A stretch of 40,512 bases of DNA from Syntrophaceae bacterium UBA4059 (GCA_002382045.1 DFZJ01000091.1:1-40512); one strand, 5' to 3'; positions 32,766 to 40,512 are shown, numbered from the stretch's first letter. Program-made: numbers and translations. The notes: generated from the letters alone by a model not told the origin.

Positions 32766-34412
32766 TTATTGCGGCAGCCGAAGCGTACTGATCGTCCCGG
32801 CAATCTCCTGTTCCATTCTTTCGGGCGTCCATTGCAGCTCTCTGGCCGCCACCTGCGCCACCTTGCGTAAAACTGCCTCGCCGGGGTTGCCCAGCGTGCC
32901 GATGCCCGTGCGCCTGAGCACAATATCCGCAAGGGTGTGTGCCATTTCCTCGCGCACGGCGTAAACCACCTGCGCCAGAATTTCGCCATCCTCATTTAAT
33001 TGCTCGGCTAAATCATTATTTTCATGAGCCAATTTTATAATGGCCGGATAATCCGTGCCGTAGCAGCGCGCCAGATAGTCAAGAGTGGCCCCGCCAAAAC
33101 CATTGGCGCTCTGCTTGTGAATATCTTCCATGAAGGAATTTAAATTCTTGATCCGGCACCCGGCAAGATGATGTCGGGCCGTTTTGCTTTTCACTTTGGG
33201 CCGACCCAGCTTGGCATCAACCAGATCCACGCATTTTTCGGCCAGATTCCGGCTGGTGGTAAATTTGCCGCCCTCCACGGTAATCAGTCCGTTGAGTCCG
33301 TTTTCCTTATTGTCCGATATCTCATAACGCCGCGAGCTGGTGTATGTTTCGGCGGTCTGCTCTTCCACCAGCGGACGCAGGCCGCCATAAGTGTGCACAA
33401 CATCCGCGAAGGACAGTGTGCCGTCGCCGAAAGACCGGTTGACTTCGTCAATCAATTCCAGAATGGCGTCTTTGGTAACCTGATAGGTATCCGGATTGCC
33501 GACAAACGGTTTATCCGTTGTGCCGATGATCGTATGATTACGCCAGGGAATGAGGAAAAAATGTCGTCCCTGCGGCGTCATGCAGGCCACCACGTGTTTG
33601 CCGGAAACCAGTTTCTTTTTTGTGATAATGTGAATCCCCTCGGAGCGCCGCAAAACAGCGCCATTGGGCGCTCTGGACTCGGCCAGCCCCAGCAGGATGT
33701 CGGCCCAGGGACCGGCGCAGTTGATCGTTATTGATGAAAAAATATCAATGGTTTTGTTTTGCAGAAGATCTTTGACCCGCACACCGGCAATGTTTTTCTC
33801 CTGGTCGGTTAAAAAGCTCTCCACCTGCGCATAATTGGCCACCTGCGCCCCGCAGGCCGCCGCCGATTTGATGAAAGCCAGGGTCAGACGCTCCGGAAAA
33901 ATGCTGATGCAGTCATAAAACAGGGATGCTCCCGTCAGGCCGGCAGGGCGTACGTTTTGTTCACTGGCCAGAACCGCCCGTTTGGAAATGGTCTTGTGCC
34001 GCGGGATTTTTTTACTGGCATCCCAAGTGTATTTTTTGTCATAGGAAAGCGCGTCATAGATCAGCATGCCGGCTTTGACCACCCATTTGCTGTTTTTGAG
34101 GGGCGTCTTATAATGGGTCATCAAAATGGGCATCGGATAAACAAAATTAGGGGCGATGTTTTCCAGAACCCGGCGTTCGCGTAATGATTCGCGCACCAGG
34201 CCGATTTCGCCATTGGCCAGATACCGCAAACCGCCATGGATCAATTTGGACGTGACCGACGATGTGGCCCAGGAAAAATCCTTTTTTTCCAGCAGCGCCA
34301 CCTTCAAGCCCCGGGAGGCCGCTTCATAAGCTACCGACGCGCCGGTAATGCCTCCGCCGATCACCAGCACATCAAATTTTTCATGGGTATCATTTTCGAT
34401 AAATCTTTTCAT
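32766..34412 (-). CDS. FAD-dependent glycerol-3-phosphate dehydrogenase-like protein (GlpA/GlpD family)
   Basis: A 548-residue flavoprotein oxidising sn-glycerol-3-phosphate, or an alkylated form, to the glycerone phosphate. The Rossmann loop is DVLVIGGGITGASVAYEA (14-31), followed by TSSVTSKLIHGGLRYL, characteristic of GlpD/GlpA. IPWRNHTIIGTTD and YGGLRPLV are further family motifs, and a C-terminal helical domain is present. No membrane helix is visible; membrane binding would be peripheral. AAGGA lies upstream of the ATG, and the gene begins two bases after the regulator stop, so the pair are translationally close. It is the first enzyme gene of the four-gene unit. Confidence 0.92.
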   Translation of the reverse strand: MKRFIENDTHEKFDVLVIGGGITGASVAYEAASRGLKVALLEKKDFSWATSSVTSKLIHGGLRYLANGEIGLVRESLRERRVLENIAPNFVYPMPILMTHYKTPLKNSKWVVKAGMLIYDALSYDKKYTWDASKKIPRHKTISKRAVLASEQNVRPAGLTGASLFYDCISIFPERLTLAFIKSAAACGAQVANYAQVESFLTDQEKNIAGVRVKDLLQNKTIDIFSSITINCAGPWADILLGLAESRAPNGAVLRRSEGIHIITKKKLVSGKHVVACMTPQGRHFFLIPWRNHTIIGTTDKPFVGNPDTYQVTKDAILELIDEVNRSFGDGTLSFADVVHTYGGLRPLVEEQTAETYTSSRRYEISDNKENGLNGLITVEGGKFTTSRNLAEKCVDLVDAKLGRPKVKSKTARHHLAGCRIKNLNSFMEDIHKQSANGFGGATLDYLARCYGTDYPAIIKLAHENNDLAEQLNEDGEILAQVVYAVREEMAHTLADIVLRRTGIGTLGNPGEAVLRKVAQVAARELQWTPERMEQEIAGTISTLRLPQ

Positions 34413-34414
34413 TT

Positions 34415-35137
34415 TCAGGATTCCTTTAGCTCTTTGTTTGGGGAGAGGCCGTTCTTGACGGCCTGCTCCGCATAAATCATTACGTCCCTCATGATTTTGC
34501 GGGCTTCTTTAGCTTCACGGTTTTTGATCGCTTCATAAATATCCCGATGAAACGCCCGGGAACGCAAAACATTGTCTTCATCATTAAAATACAGCGGCCC
34601 GTAATCGCGAAAAATCTGATTGAAGAAATTCAGCCCGATCGCGCAAAGCAGATTATGCGTGCTGCGGGCAATCAGCTGATGAACCTTGATGTCGCGTTCG
34701 AGCATGGTCAGATCCGTGCGCGAAATGGTCTGTTCCAGTGCATGAAGATCATCATCCGTGCGCCGGACGGCGGCGAGCGACGCCATTTGCGGCATCAGAT
34801 AACGGCGCGCCTCGAGAATATCCAGCACCACTTCTTCGCGCCCGTCCAGATTGGCGGCGGCCTTGATCAGATCCAGATTGCCGCTGTCCAGATAATTTTT
34901 AACATACAGGCCGTCGCCGTGGCGGATTTCCACCAGTTCCAGATTTTCCAGCCGGCGCATGGCCTCGCGCAGCGTGGCGCGGTTCACCTGGAAGGTTTCC
35001 GCGAGCTCCCGTTCGGGTGGTATTTTTTCTCCCGGCGCCAGCGCGCCGGATAAAATCTGATTTTGTAAAACAGAGACGATTTCTTCATTCAGGCGCGTCC
35101 GCGAAACCGGACGGGCAAAAACCTTTTTGGCTGTCAT
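34415..35137 (-). CDS. GntR-family transcriptional regulator (FadR/FCD type)
   Basis: A 240-residue regulator. The N-terminal winged helix at about residues 10-75 contains LAPGEKIPPERELAETFQVN and RATLREAMRRLENLELVEIR, followed by a C-terminal helical ligand-binding domain with candidate metal ligands in DIKVHQLIARSTHN and SRAFHRDIYEAI, typical of FCD/FadR proteins. The start at 35137 has AAAGGAA upstream; a GTG six codons earlier is possible. It heads the operon and a palindrome sits just before it, so autoregulation with release by a pathway intermediate is likely. Confidence 0.9.
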   Translation of the reverse strand: MTAKKVFARPVSRTRLNEEIVSVLQNQILSGALAPGEKIPPERELAETFQVNRATLREAMRRLENLELVEIRHGDGLYVKNYLDSGNLDLIKAAANLDGREEVVLDILEARRYLMPQMASLAAVRRTDDDLHALEQTISRTDLTMLERDIKVHQLIARSTHNLLCAIGLNFFNQIFRDYGPLYFNDEDNVLRSRAFHRDIYEAIKNREAKEARKIMRDVMIYAEQAVKNGLSPNKELKES

Positions 35138-35162
35138 CTTTCTTTTCCTTTCCACCTGCCCA

Positions 35163-35199
35163 CTAATTGGTCTGGTGGTTCAACCATTAAACCAATTAG
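35163..35199. promoter_or_regulatory. Concentric palindrome, candidate GntR operator
   Basis: Outer arms CTAATTGGT (35163-35171) and ACCAATTAG (35191-35199) enclose inner arms GGTT (35177-35180) and AACC (35182-35185), all centred on base 35181. TGGT/ACCA half-sites are typical of FadR/FCD-type GntR proteins. It lies 26 bases upstream of the regulator start on the minus strand. Confidence 0.6.
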
Positions 35200-35205
35200 C
35201 GGACA

Positions 35206-35416
35206 TTGTCAACTATTTTTAGGGAGAATCAGGAATTTGCGCCAATGGAAAAGTGTCGCGGGGTCAACCCGTCACAATGAGGGGGGATATTTTTCCTGCA
35301 GATAGGCATAGACGACTTCGCGAACGGAAACATTGGTCTGACGACAAATCCTCAGGGCGCGCAAGCAGCTTTTAAGTCTGTTTGTAAAATATCGCAAGCG
35401 AGATACGACGATATAC
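35206..35416 (-). other. Gap between the M17-like gene and the GntR operon
   Basis: No certain gene. On the minus strand a frame ending at 35272 reads LRALRICRQTNVSVREVVYA then YLQEKYPPSL. It is helical and protein-like but begins in another frame of the M17-like gene and has no good start or ribosome-binding site. It may be a small gene with a TTG start near 35394 or chance. No terminator-like hairpin was seen. Confidence 0.25.
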
Positions 35417-35986
35417 TTAAGTGAAGTGCGGTTCCAGGGCGCTGAAATCAACCGAGCCCTGGTGCCGCACGTTTTTGTGAAATTGGGCAACACCCGCCGC
35501 GACGTCTTTTAAACGCTCAGGGGATGTCACGAGGCACATGTTCATACTGGCCAGTTTACTGACATCTTCCGACAGGCAATCAAAAAAACCGGTGATCATG
35601 GCTTCCAGAACGCCTGCTGTGGTCAACCCGGAACGTCCTTCGCCCGGCAGGTCAAACGCAAAATCCCGAATCTTCATTTTGTCAACCGTGGCAACCATTT
35701 CATAAGCCGCGGTGTAGATTCGATCATAGGAAAGGTCGTCAATATGACCCAGTCCGAAAAGAAACAGCACATCCGAATGGACACGGTCCGGATGGGGAAT
35801 TGCCACCTTCTCTTTAAACTCTCCGGTCACACGTCCCCGTTTGATTTCCTGCGAGATCATGCCGTTGAGACGCCAATCCATCAAACCGCAAATGCCACGC
35901 GGCGGTTTTTCATCGCTGAAAAAACCCAGGGCCAGGCACTTATGCCTTTGCCGGTCGGGGGGATGAGTGGTCAGGTTTAGCTGCAT
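35417..35986 (-). CDS. M17-peptidase N-terminal-domain-like protein
   Basis: A protein of up to 189 residues resembling only the N-terminal (macro-like) domain of leucyl aminopeptidases: LALGFFSDEKPPRGICGLMD, then LFLFGLGHIDDLSYDRIYTA and IRDFAFDLPGEGRSGL. The catalytic C-terminal M17 domain is absent, so it is not a peptidase. The longest start (ATG 35986) overlaps nusB by 47 bases and has no ribosome-binding site; since the conserved part begins about 18 residues in, the true start cannot be far. Last gene of the glyA-rib-nusB operon. Function unknown. Confidence 0.75.
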   Translation of the reverse strand: MQLNLTTHPPDRQRHKCLALGFFSDEKPPRGICGLMDWRLNGMISQEIKRGRVTGEFKEKVAIPHPDRVHSDVLFLFGLGHIDDLSYDRIYTAAYEMVATVDKMKIRDFAFDLPGEGRSGLTTAGVLEAMITGFFDCLSEDVSKLASMNMCLVTSPERLKDVAAGVAQFHKNVRHQGSVDFSALEPHFT

Positions 35987-36395
35987 TTTTTTTATTAATT
36001 TTCAGATTGAGGGCATCCAGGATGCCGTTGATAAAAGAACCGGAATTTTCCGATCCGAACATTTTTCCCAGATCAACCGCTTCGTTAATGCTGACTTTGG
36101 CCGGAATATCGTCGCAGTAAAGAAACTCGTATACGGCCATCCGCAAAATACTGATATCGACCTTGGACATCCGGCCAAGCGACCAGTTGTCCGAACAACC
36201 GCCGATCATCTCGTCCAACTCTTCCCGATGATGCCAGGCGCCGGAAATCAAGGTGGCCGCAAATTCCTTGGCTGACTTGGGCGCGACAAAATTCCCCCAG
36301 AAAAGCTCCTGAGCCTTTTCCACATCGAGACTGACAAAATTCAAACTGTAAAGAACCTGTAAGGCAACTTCGCGCGCCTTTCTACGACCCTGCAT
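35940..36395 (-). CDS. nusB: Transcription antitermination protein NusB
   Basis: All-helical RNA-binding factor of the rRNA antitermination complex. RRKAREVALQVLYSL is the classic N-terminus, followed by WSLGRMSKVDISILRMAVYE and AKVSINEAVDLGKMFGSENS with FINGILDAL near the end. At 151 residues it is slightly long because of a basic tail. GAGGATTAG precedes the ATG. It lies directly after ribH, the usual rib-nusB arrangement in many bacteria. Confidence 0.96.
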   Translation of the reverse strand: MQGRRKAREVALQVLYSLNFVSLDVEKAQELFWGNFVAPKSAKEFAATLISGAWHHREELDEMIGGCSDNWSLGRMSKVDISILRMAVYEFLYCDDIPAKVSINEAVDLGKMFGSENSGSFINGILDALNLKINKKNAAKPDHSSPRPAKA

Positions 36396-36448
36396 CTAAT
36401 CCTCAAATCAAGAAGCGCCGTATCATTCCGGCACTGTGGCTTTTTAAT

Positions 36449-36919
36449 TTATGCGTTGATCTTTTTAAACAGATCCACCATTTCAATAGCCGCCATCGCC
36501 GCATCCGCGCCTTTGTTACCGGATTTGGCGCCCGCCCGTTCAATCGCCTGCTCAATGGTGTCCGTCGTCAGGACGCCGAAAACCACCGGAATCTCCGACT
36601 CCAGCCCCACGCTGGCCACCCCCTTGGACACTTCCGCGCTGACATATTCAAAATGCGGGGTCGCGCCGCGAATCACCGCGCCCAGACAGATCACCGCGTC
36701 ATAGCGCTTGCTTTTGGCCAGCTTCTTTGCCGTCAGCGGCAATTCAAACGCGCCGGGAACTTTGCAGATCACAATGTCCTTTTCGTCCGCGCCGGCCCGC
36801 ACCAGCGTATCCACCGCGCCTTCCGTTAACCGGCCGCCGATGAAATCGTTAAACCGGCTTACGGCAATCGCAAACTTCATCCCCTTGGCAACAATTTTTC
36901 CTTCAATTATTTTCGGCAT
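36449..36919 (-). CDS. ribH: 6,7-dimethyl-8-ribityllumazine synthase
   Basis: Condenses the ribityl-pyrimidinedione with dihydroxybutanone phosphate, the penultimate riboflavin step. The 156-residue sequence shows VSRFNDFIGGRL (substrate loop), VPGAFELPLTAKKL, GAVIRGATPHFEYV and GVLTTDTIEQAIERAG with GNKGADAAMAAIEM. All catalytic regions look intact. AAGGATGGTGATG lies upstream of the ATG. It lies between ribBA and nusB on the same strand. Confidence 0.97.
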   Translation of the reverse strand: MPKIIEGKIVAKGMKFAIAVSRFNDFIGGRLTEGAVDTLVRAGADEKDIVICKVPGAFELPLTAKKLAKSKRYDAVICLGAVIRGATPHFEYVSAEVSKGVASVGLESEIPVVFGVLTTDTIEQAIERAGAKSGNKGADAAMAAIEMVDLFKKINA

Positions 36920-36979
36920 GATTTCATCACCATCCTTATTTGGAATTATTCATCTCGGGTGCCAGGCGCCTCCCGTTTT

Positions 36980-38182
36980 TTAAAGCTCCAGAATATGACC
37001 CATCTTGCTTTTTTTGGTGGTCATATAGCGAATGTTGTTTTCATTGGGCGGAATTTCAATCGCCACGCGCTTGGTCACTTCAATCCCGTAGCCTTCCAGC
37101 CCGACAATTTTTTTGGGGTTGTTCGTCATCAACCGCATTTTGTGCACGCCCAGATCCGCCAGAATCTGCGCGCCGATGCCGTAATCCCGCAGATCCGCCT
37201 TAAAGCCCAGCGCGATGTTGGCTTCCACCGTGTCATGGCCTTCATCCTGAAGGGCATAGGCTTTGATTTTGTTGACCAGACCAATGCCCCGGCCTTCCTG
37301 CCGCATATAGACAATAACGCCCTTGCCTTCTTCGCCGATCATTTCCATGGCGCGATGAAGCTGATCGCCGCAGTCACAACGGGCCGATGCAAAAATATCG
37401 CCGGTGCAGCATTCCGAATGGACGCGCACCAGTACTTCATCGCTCTTGGTGATTTCGCCCTTCACCAGCGCAATGTGCTGCATATCGTCCACATCGTTTT
37501 CATAAATGATAATTTTACCCTCGCCGGCGTAAAGCGTCGGCAATGACGCTTCCGCCACGCGCCGGATCAGGGATTCGTTCTGCATCCGGTAATCAATCAA
37601 ATCGGCGATGGTGCAGATTTTGAGGTTGTGCTCGCGGGCAAATATTTCCAGGTCCGGCATCCTGGCCATCGTGCCGTCGTCTTTCATGACCTCGCAGATG
37701 ACACCCGCTTGAACCAGACCGGCCAGACGGCACAAATCCACCGAGCCTTCGGTCTGACCGGTACGCACCAGAACGCCGCCCTTGCGCGCGAGAATCGGAA
37801 ATACGTGTCCGGGACTGACAATATCCTCCGCCTTGGCCGCGGGATTCACCGCCGCCAGAATTGTCGTGGCGCGGTCTGCCGCCGAAATGCCAGTCGTCAC
37901 GCCATGACGGGCTTCAATGGAGACGGTAAAGGCCGTACCGAAACGCGCCTGATTGTCCTTCACCATCGGATGAAGCTTCATCCGGTTGGCGATTTCCTCA
38001 TTAATGGTCAGGCAAATCAGTCCGCGGCCCAACCTGGCCATAAAATTGATTGCCTCCGGCGTGACAAACTGCGCCGCCATGCAAAGGTCGCCTTCGTTTT
38101 CCCGATCTTCATCATCAACGAGAATAACCATTTTCCCGTTGCGAATGTCTTCAATTGCTTCCGATATTTTACTGACTGCCAT
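36980..38182 (-). CDS. ribBA: Bifunctional DHBP synthase / GTP cyclohydrolase II
   Basis: Two riboflavin-entry activities in one chain of 400 residues. The RibB half (1-205) has VDDEDRENEGDL, ARLGRGLICL and RHGVTTGISAADRATT; the RibA half (205-400) has VRVHSECCTGDIFASARCDC (zinc cysteines), MRQEGRGIGL and DLRDYGIGAQIL. Start at 38182, where GAAGGATG stands upstream at good spacing; an ATG at 38191 is too close to it. It lies 16 bases after ribE. The product supplies both substrates of the pathway, so only the RibD deaminase/reductase step is missing locally. Confidence 0.97.
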   Translation of the reverse strand: MAVSKISEAIEDIRNGKMVILVDDEDRENEGDLCMAAQFVTPEAINFMARLGRGLICLTINEEIANRMKLHPMVKDNQARFGTAFTVSIEARHGVTTGISAADRATTILAAVNPAAKAEDIVSPGHVFPILARKGGVLVRTGQTEGSVDLCRLAGLVQAGVICEVMKDDGTMARMPDLEIFAREHNLKICTIADLIDYRMQNESLIRRVAEASLPTLYAGEGKIIIYENDVDDMQHIALVKGEITKSDEVLVRVHSECCTGDIFASARCDCGDQLHRAMEMIGEEGKGVIVYMRQEGRGIGLVNKIKAYALQDEGHDTVEANIALGFKADLRDYGIGAQILADLGVHKMRLMTNNPKKIVGLEGYGIEVTKRVAIEIPPNENNIRYMTTKKSKMGHILEL

Positions 38183-38198
38183 TTTTTTCATCCTTCAT

Positions 38199-38834
38199 TT
38201 ACTTGATAAACCCATGTTCAGCGAGAAACTCCTTATCGATTCCCCGCGGTGTTTGCAATAACTTTTCTACATACTTCCCCAGAATATCCGTTTCAATGTT
38301 CACAAAGTCCGCTTCTTTTTTCCCGATGAGCGTCGTATGGCCGGCCGTGTGTGGAATGATATTAACATAAAACCGCCCTTTTTCAAGCTTGTTCACCGTC
38401 AGACTGATCCCGTCTATGGCGACCGAGCCTTTTTCCACAATGTAGCGAGACAAAGATTCCGGGATTTCAACAGCAAAAATGATCGATCCGGACTTCTGCG
38501 TTTTACTCAAGATCCGGCCAATCCCGTCCACGTGGCCGAGCACAAAATGGCCGCCTAAAAAGCCGCCGATGCGCAGGGATTTTTCCAGATTAACTTGATG
38601 CCCGGCCTGCAGGGTTTTGAGCGTCGTCTTGCTCAAGGATTCGGCGGAAACGTCAACGGTAAAGGTTCTGGCCGTTTTGGACGTCACGGTCAGGCAGGCG
38701 CCGTTTACCGCGATACTGTCCCCCGGGGAAACCTCCTGCAGATCAATCGCGGCTTCCACTTCCAGAACCGCATCCGCCCCTTTCATCGTGAAACGAACGA
38801 CTTTTCCCAATCCTTCAACAATGCCGGTAAACAT
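38199..38834 (-). CDS. ribE: Riboflavin synthase alpha subunit
   Basis: Converts two lumazine molecules to riboflavin and the ribityl-pyrimidinedione. The 211 residues form two lumazine-binding repeats: the first begins MFTGIVEGLG and has VNGACLTVTS, the second has LGHVDGIG and IDGISLTVNKL. Normal length, with a basic C-terminal tail. The ATG follows the nrdR stop by two bases, so the two are translationally coupled. Confidence 0.96.
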   Translation of the reverse strand: MFTGIVEGLGKVVRFTMKGADAVLEVEAAIDLQEVSPGDSIAVNGACLTVTSKTARTFTVDVSAESLSKTTLKTLQAGHQVNLEKSLRIGGFLGGHFVLGHVDGIGRILSKTQKSGSIIFAVEIPESLSRYIVEKGSVAIDGISLTVNKLEKGRFYVNIIPHTAGHTTLIGKKEADFVNIETDILGKYVEKLLQTPRGIDKEFLAEHGFIK

Positions 38835-38836
38835 GA

Positions 38837-39298
38837 TTATTTTTTGCCTTTGCTTAACAAATCCTTCAATTCGGACATGAATTCTCCGACGTCGCGAAAC
38901 TGCCGATAGACCGAGGCAAAACGCACATAGGCCACGCCGTCGAGTACTTTGAGTTCACTCATGACTTTTTCGCCGATGGCCGAGGAAGGAATTTCTTCGC
39001 CCTGAAACTCCTGACAGGCAATTTCGACATTTTCGACGATTTTATCCATGTCCTCCATGCTGATCGGTCGTTTTTCGCAAGCCGTCATCACACCGTTGCG
39101 GATTTTTATCCGGTCAAACGGTTCGCGCCGTCCGTCTTTTTTGACGACCATCGGCAGGATGTCTTCCACATATTCATACGTCGTGAAACGGCGGGCGCAG
39201 CCCAGGCATTCCCGGCGGCGGCGGATGGCTTTGCCGTCTTTGCTGATCCGGGAATCAATCACTTTGTTTTCCGCGTTGCCGCAAAAAGGACATTTCAT
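38837..39298 (-). CDS. nrdR: Transcriptional repressor NrdR
   Basis: Zinc-ribbon and ATP-cone repressor of ribonucleotide reductase genes. The ribbon cysteines are Cys3, Cys6, Cys31 and Cys34 (KCPFC and ECLGCARRF), and the ATP-cone covers about residues 45-140 (VVKKDGRREPFDRIKIRNGV). 153 residues, typical. AGG lies upstream of the ATG at longish spacing. It is expected to bind NrdR boxes elsewhere; I see none convincing inside this window. Confidence 0.96.
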   Translation of the reverse strand: MKCPFCGNAENKVIDSRISKDGKAIRRRRECLGCARRFTTYEYVEDILPMVVKKDGRREPFDRIKIRNGVMTACEKRPISMEDMDKIVENVEIACQEFQGEEIPSSAIGEKVMSELKVLDGVAYVRFASVYRQFRDVGEFMSELKDLLSKGKK

Positions 39299-39323
39299 GA
39301 TTTTTACCTGACCGATCCTTTGA

Positions 39324-39815
39324 TCATTTTTTCACCCGCTCCACGCTGATCCCCGCTTCGCGGAGCATTTCCGCCGCCAGTTTGTCGCTGTAACCGTCTC
39401 GGATCACGATGCGTGCGATGCCGGCATTGATGATCATCTTGGCGCAAATAACGCAGGGATGATTGGTGCAATACAGAGTGGAATCTTTCGCGCTGACGCC
39501 GTGCAGGGCGGCCTGAATAATCGCGTTTTGCTCCGCGTGCAGTCCGCGACACAATTCATGGCGTTCGCCGGACGGTACTTTGAGCTGCTCGCGCAGACAG
39601 CCGATATCCAGGCAATGCTGCAATTTGGAAGGAGCGCCGTTGTAACCGGTAGCCAGAATCCTCCGGTCGCGAACCAGTCCGGCCCCGACCGCCCGTCTCA
39701 GGCAGGTGCTGCGCCGGGACACCAGATCGACAATGTCCAGAAAATACGTATCCCAATCGGGACGGGAACGGACATGATCCGAAACAGGATGCAACGGCGC
39801 ATTTTTTTCCGTCAT
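39324..39815 (-). CDS. dCMP deaminase family protein
   Basis: Zinc-dependent deaminase making dUMP from dCMP, a dTTP precursor. The zinc site is GLHAEQNAII (His93, Glu95 as proton shuttle) plus HPCVICAKM (Cys121, Cys124). 163 residues, usual for ComEB/dCMP deaminases, with the extra cysteine/histidine zone (LQHCLDIGCLREQ) of this family. GGAAAG precedes the ATG. It sits between glyA and nrdR, a common nucleotide-metabolism neighbourhood. It is not RibD, since it lacks the reductase domain. Confidence 0.92.
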   Translation of the reverse strand: MTEKNAPLHPVSDHVRSRPDWDTYFLDIVDLVSRRSTCLRRAVGAGLVRDRRILATGYNGAPSKLQHCLDIGCLREQLKVPSGERHELCRGLHAEQNAIIQAALHGVSAKDSTLYCTNHPCVICAKMIINAGIARIVIRDGYSDKLAAEMLREAGISVERVKK

Positions 39816-39867
39816 ATCTTTCCGCTTTCTGATGAGCCGCCGTATCTGCGCCCGCCTTTTTCCTTTT

Positions 39868-40512
39868 TTACCCTTTTAGCCTTTGCGCGTACAGCGGGAA
39901 CCGGGCGCAAAGCGTATTGACTTTTTCAGCCACGGCTTTAATTTTCTGCTCATCATTGATGTGGTCGATCACATCGGCAATCAGCGAAGCAATCAGGCGC
40001 ATTTCATTTTCCTTCATCCCGCGGGTCGTCAGCGCCGGCGTTCCAATCCGGATACCGCTGGTGACCATCGGCCCCTGCGTATCAAACGGGATGCCGTTTT
40101 TATTGACGGTAATGGCCGCGCGGTCCAGAGCTTCCTGCGCATCCTTGCCGGTCACGCCTTTGGGGGTGAGATCGACCAGCATCAGATGATTGTCCGTGCC
40201 GCCCGACACCAGACGGAAACCGGAATGCTTTAACTCGTCCGCCATCGCCTGAGCGTTTTTAACAATCTGCTGCTGATACGCCCTGAATTCCGGCATGAGC
40301 GCTTCTTTCAGGGCCACGGCCTTGGCGGCAATAACGTGCATCAGCGGCCCGCCCTGCATGCCCGGAAAAACCCGGCTGTTGAGAATTTTAATGTAGGGTT
40401 CCTTGCACATAATGAGTCCGCCGCGCGGTCCGCGCAAGGTCTTGTGCGTGGTGGTGGTAACATACTCGCAGACGGAAACCGGCGAGGGATGCAGCCCCAC
40501 GGCAACCAGCCC
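39868..40512 (-). CDS. glyA: Serine hydroxymethyltransferase (C-terminal part)
   Basis: PLP enzyme exchanging one carbon between serine and tetrahydrofolate. Only the C-terminal 214 residues are in the window; the N-terminus lies beyond the right edge and the frame is open to base 40512. The PLP lysine is in VTTTTHKTLRGPRGG, followed by FPGMQGGPLMHVIAAKA and TSGIRIGTPALTTRG, all standard. It is the first visible gene of the minus-strand operon, with 52 bases to the dCMP deaminase gene. Confidence 0.95.
   Translation of the reverse strand, partial: GLVAVGLHPSPVSVCEYVTTTTHKTLRGPRGGLIMCKEPYIKILNSRVFPGMQGGPLMHVIAAKAVALKEALMPEFRAYQQQIVKNAQAMADELKHSGFRLVSGGTDNHLMLVDLTPKGVTGKDAQEALDRAAITVNKNGIPFDTQGPMVTSGIRIGTPALTTRGMKENEMRLIASLIADVIDHINDEQKIKAVAEKVNTLCARFPLYAQRLKG

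Noticed and set aside
32736..32832. A start for the AGPS-like gene 32 codons further upstream
   Set aside because: It would lie within the end of the dehydrogenase gene and encode non-family residues; the ATG at 32736 has GGGAGG upstream.
39304..39756. Minus-strand frames overlapping the dCMP deaminase gene in other phases
   Set aside because: Arginine-rich out-of-phase readings of the deaminase gene without starts or motifs.

Overview
The window looks like a chromosomal segment of a strictly anaerobic, deltaproteobacteria-like bacterium (Desulfobacterota; Syntrophaceae/Syntrophus-Smithella would fit). This placement is inference from content: a short Aquifex-type aconitase beside a eukaryote-type NADP isocitrate dehydrogenase, acyl-CoA synthetase, acyl-CoA dehydrogenase and crotonase genes, an amphi-Trp protein, a relic resembling a V-type ATPase, and a glyA-nrdR-rib-nusB operon. 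No rRNA, tRNA, CRISPR array or intact transposase was recognised.

Left block (1-7410). A minus-strand series runs NlpC/P60 peptidase, terminator, OmpA-like lipoprotein, aconitase, isocitrate dehydrogenase, rlmN, and an open frame coupled to rlmN that leaves the window. A monofunctional peptidoglycan transglycosylase (mtgA) is divergent from the peptidase.

Decay zone (about 7411-13130). Intact genes (a response regulator, a CMD/AhpD-like protein, a DTW-domain tRNA-modification protein) alternate with broken ones: a V-ATPase-like relic, a hybrid sensor kinase without its phospho-accepting region, a receiver-domain tail, a UbiA start joined to the back half of a CPBP protease, and an antitoxin with a damaged PIN toxin. 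Several breaks sit in simple-sequence tracts: an A run, a (CT)5 run and a C8 run.

Lipid and acyl-CoA block (13134-20989). It holds a divergent acyl-CoA dehydrogenase, a PlsC acyltransferase, a truncated old-yellow-enzyme gene, an SMP-30-like protein, a crotonase gene flanked by 36-base inverted repeats, a PHP phosphoesterase, an amphi-Trp protein, a FadD-type acyl-CoA ligase and a universal stress protein. Two strong hairpin terminators and clear sigma-70-like promoters are visible.

Middle block (21175-29301). It holds a triple-PAS GGDEF protein, a tandem flavodoxin-fold protein with a cysteine cluster, a D-2-hydroxyacid dehydrogenase, a headless remnant followed by an unknown gene, an MFS carrier, a fusion of an N-formylglutamate-amidohydrolase domain with a C39-like peptidase domain, and a small nucleotidyltransferase.

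The most interesting unit is the minus-strand operon at 29465-35137: a GntR regulator, a GlpA/GlpD-like FAD glycerol-3-phosphate dehydrogenase, an alkylglycerone-phosphate-synthase (AGPS)-like FAD enzyme with the HHHGVG signature, and an FGGY kinase. A concentric palindrome lies just upstream of the regulator. I propose a regulated ether-glycerolipid pathway, with breakdown of alkylglycerols at least as likely as synthesis.

Right block (35417-40512). A housekeeping minus-strand operon reads glyA (partial), dCMP deaminase, nrdR, ribE, ribBA, ribH, nusB and an M17-peptidase N-terminal-like protein. ribD is absent from its usual place.
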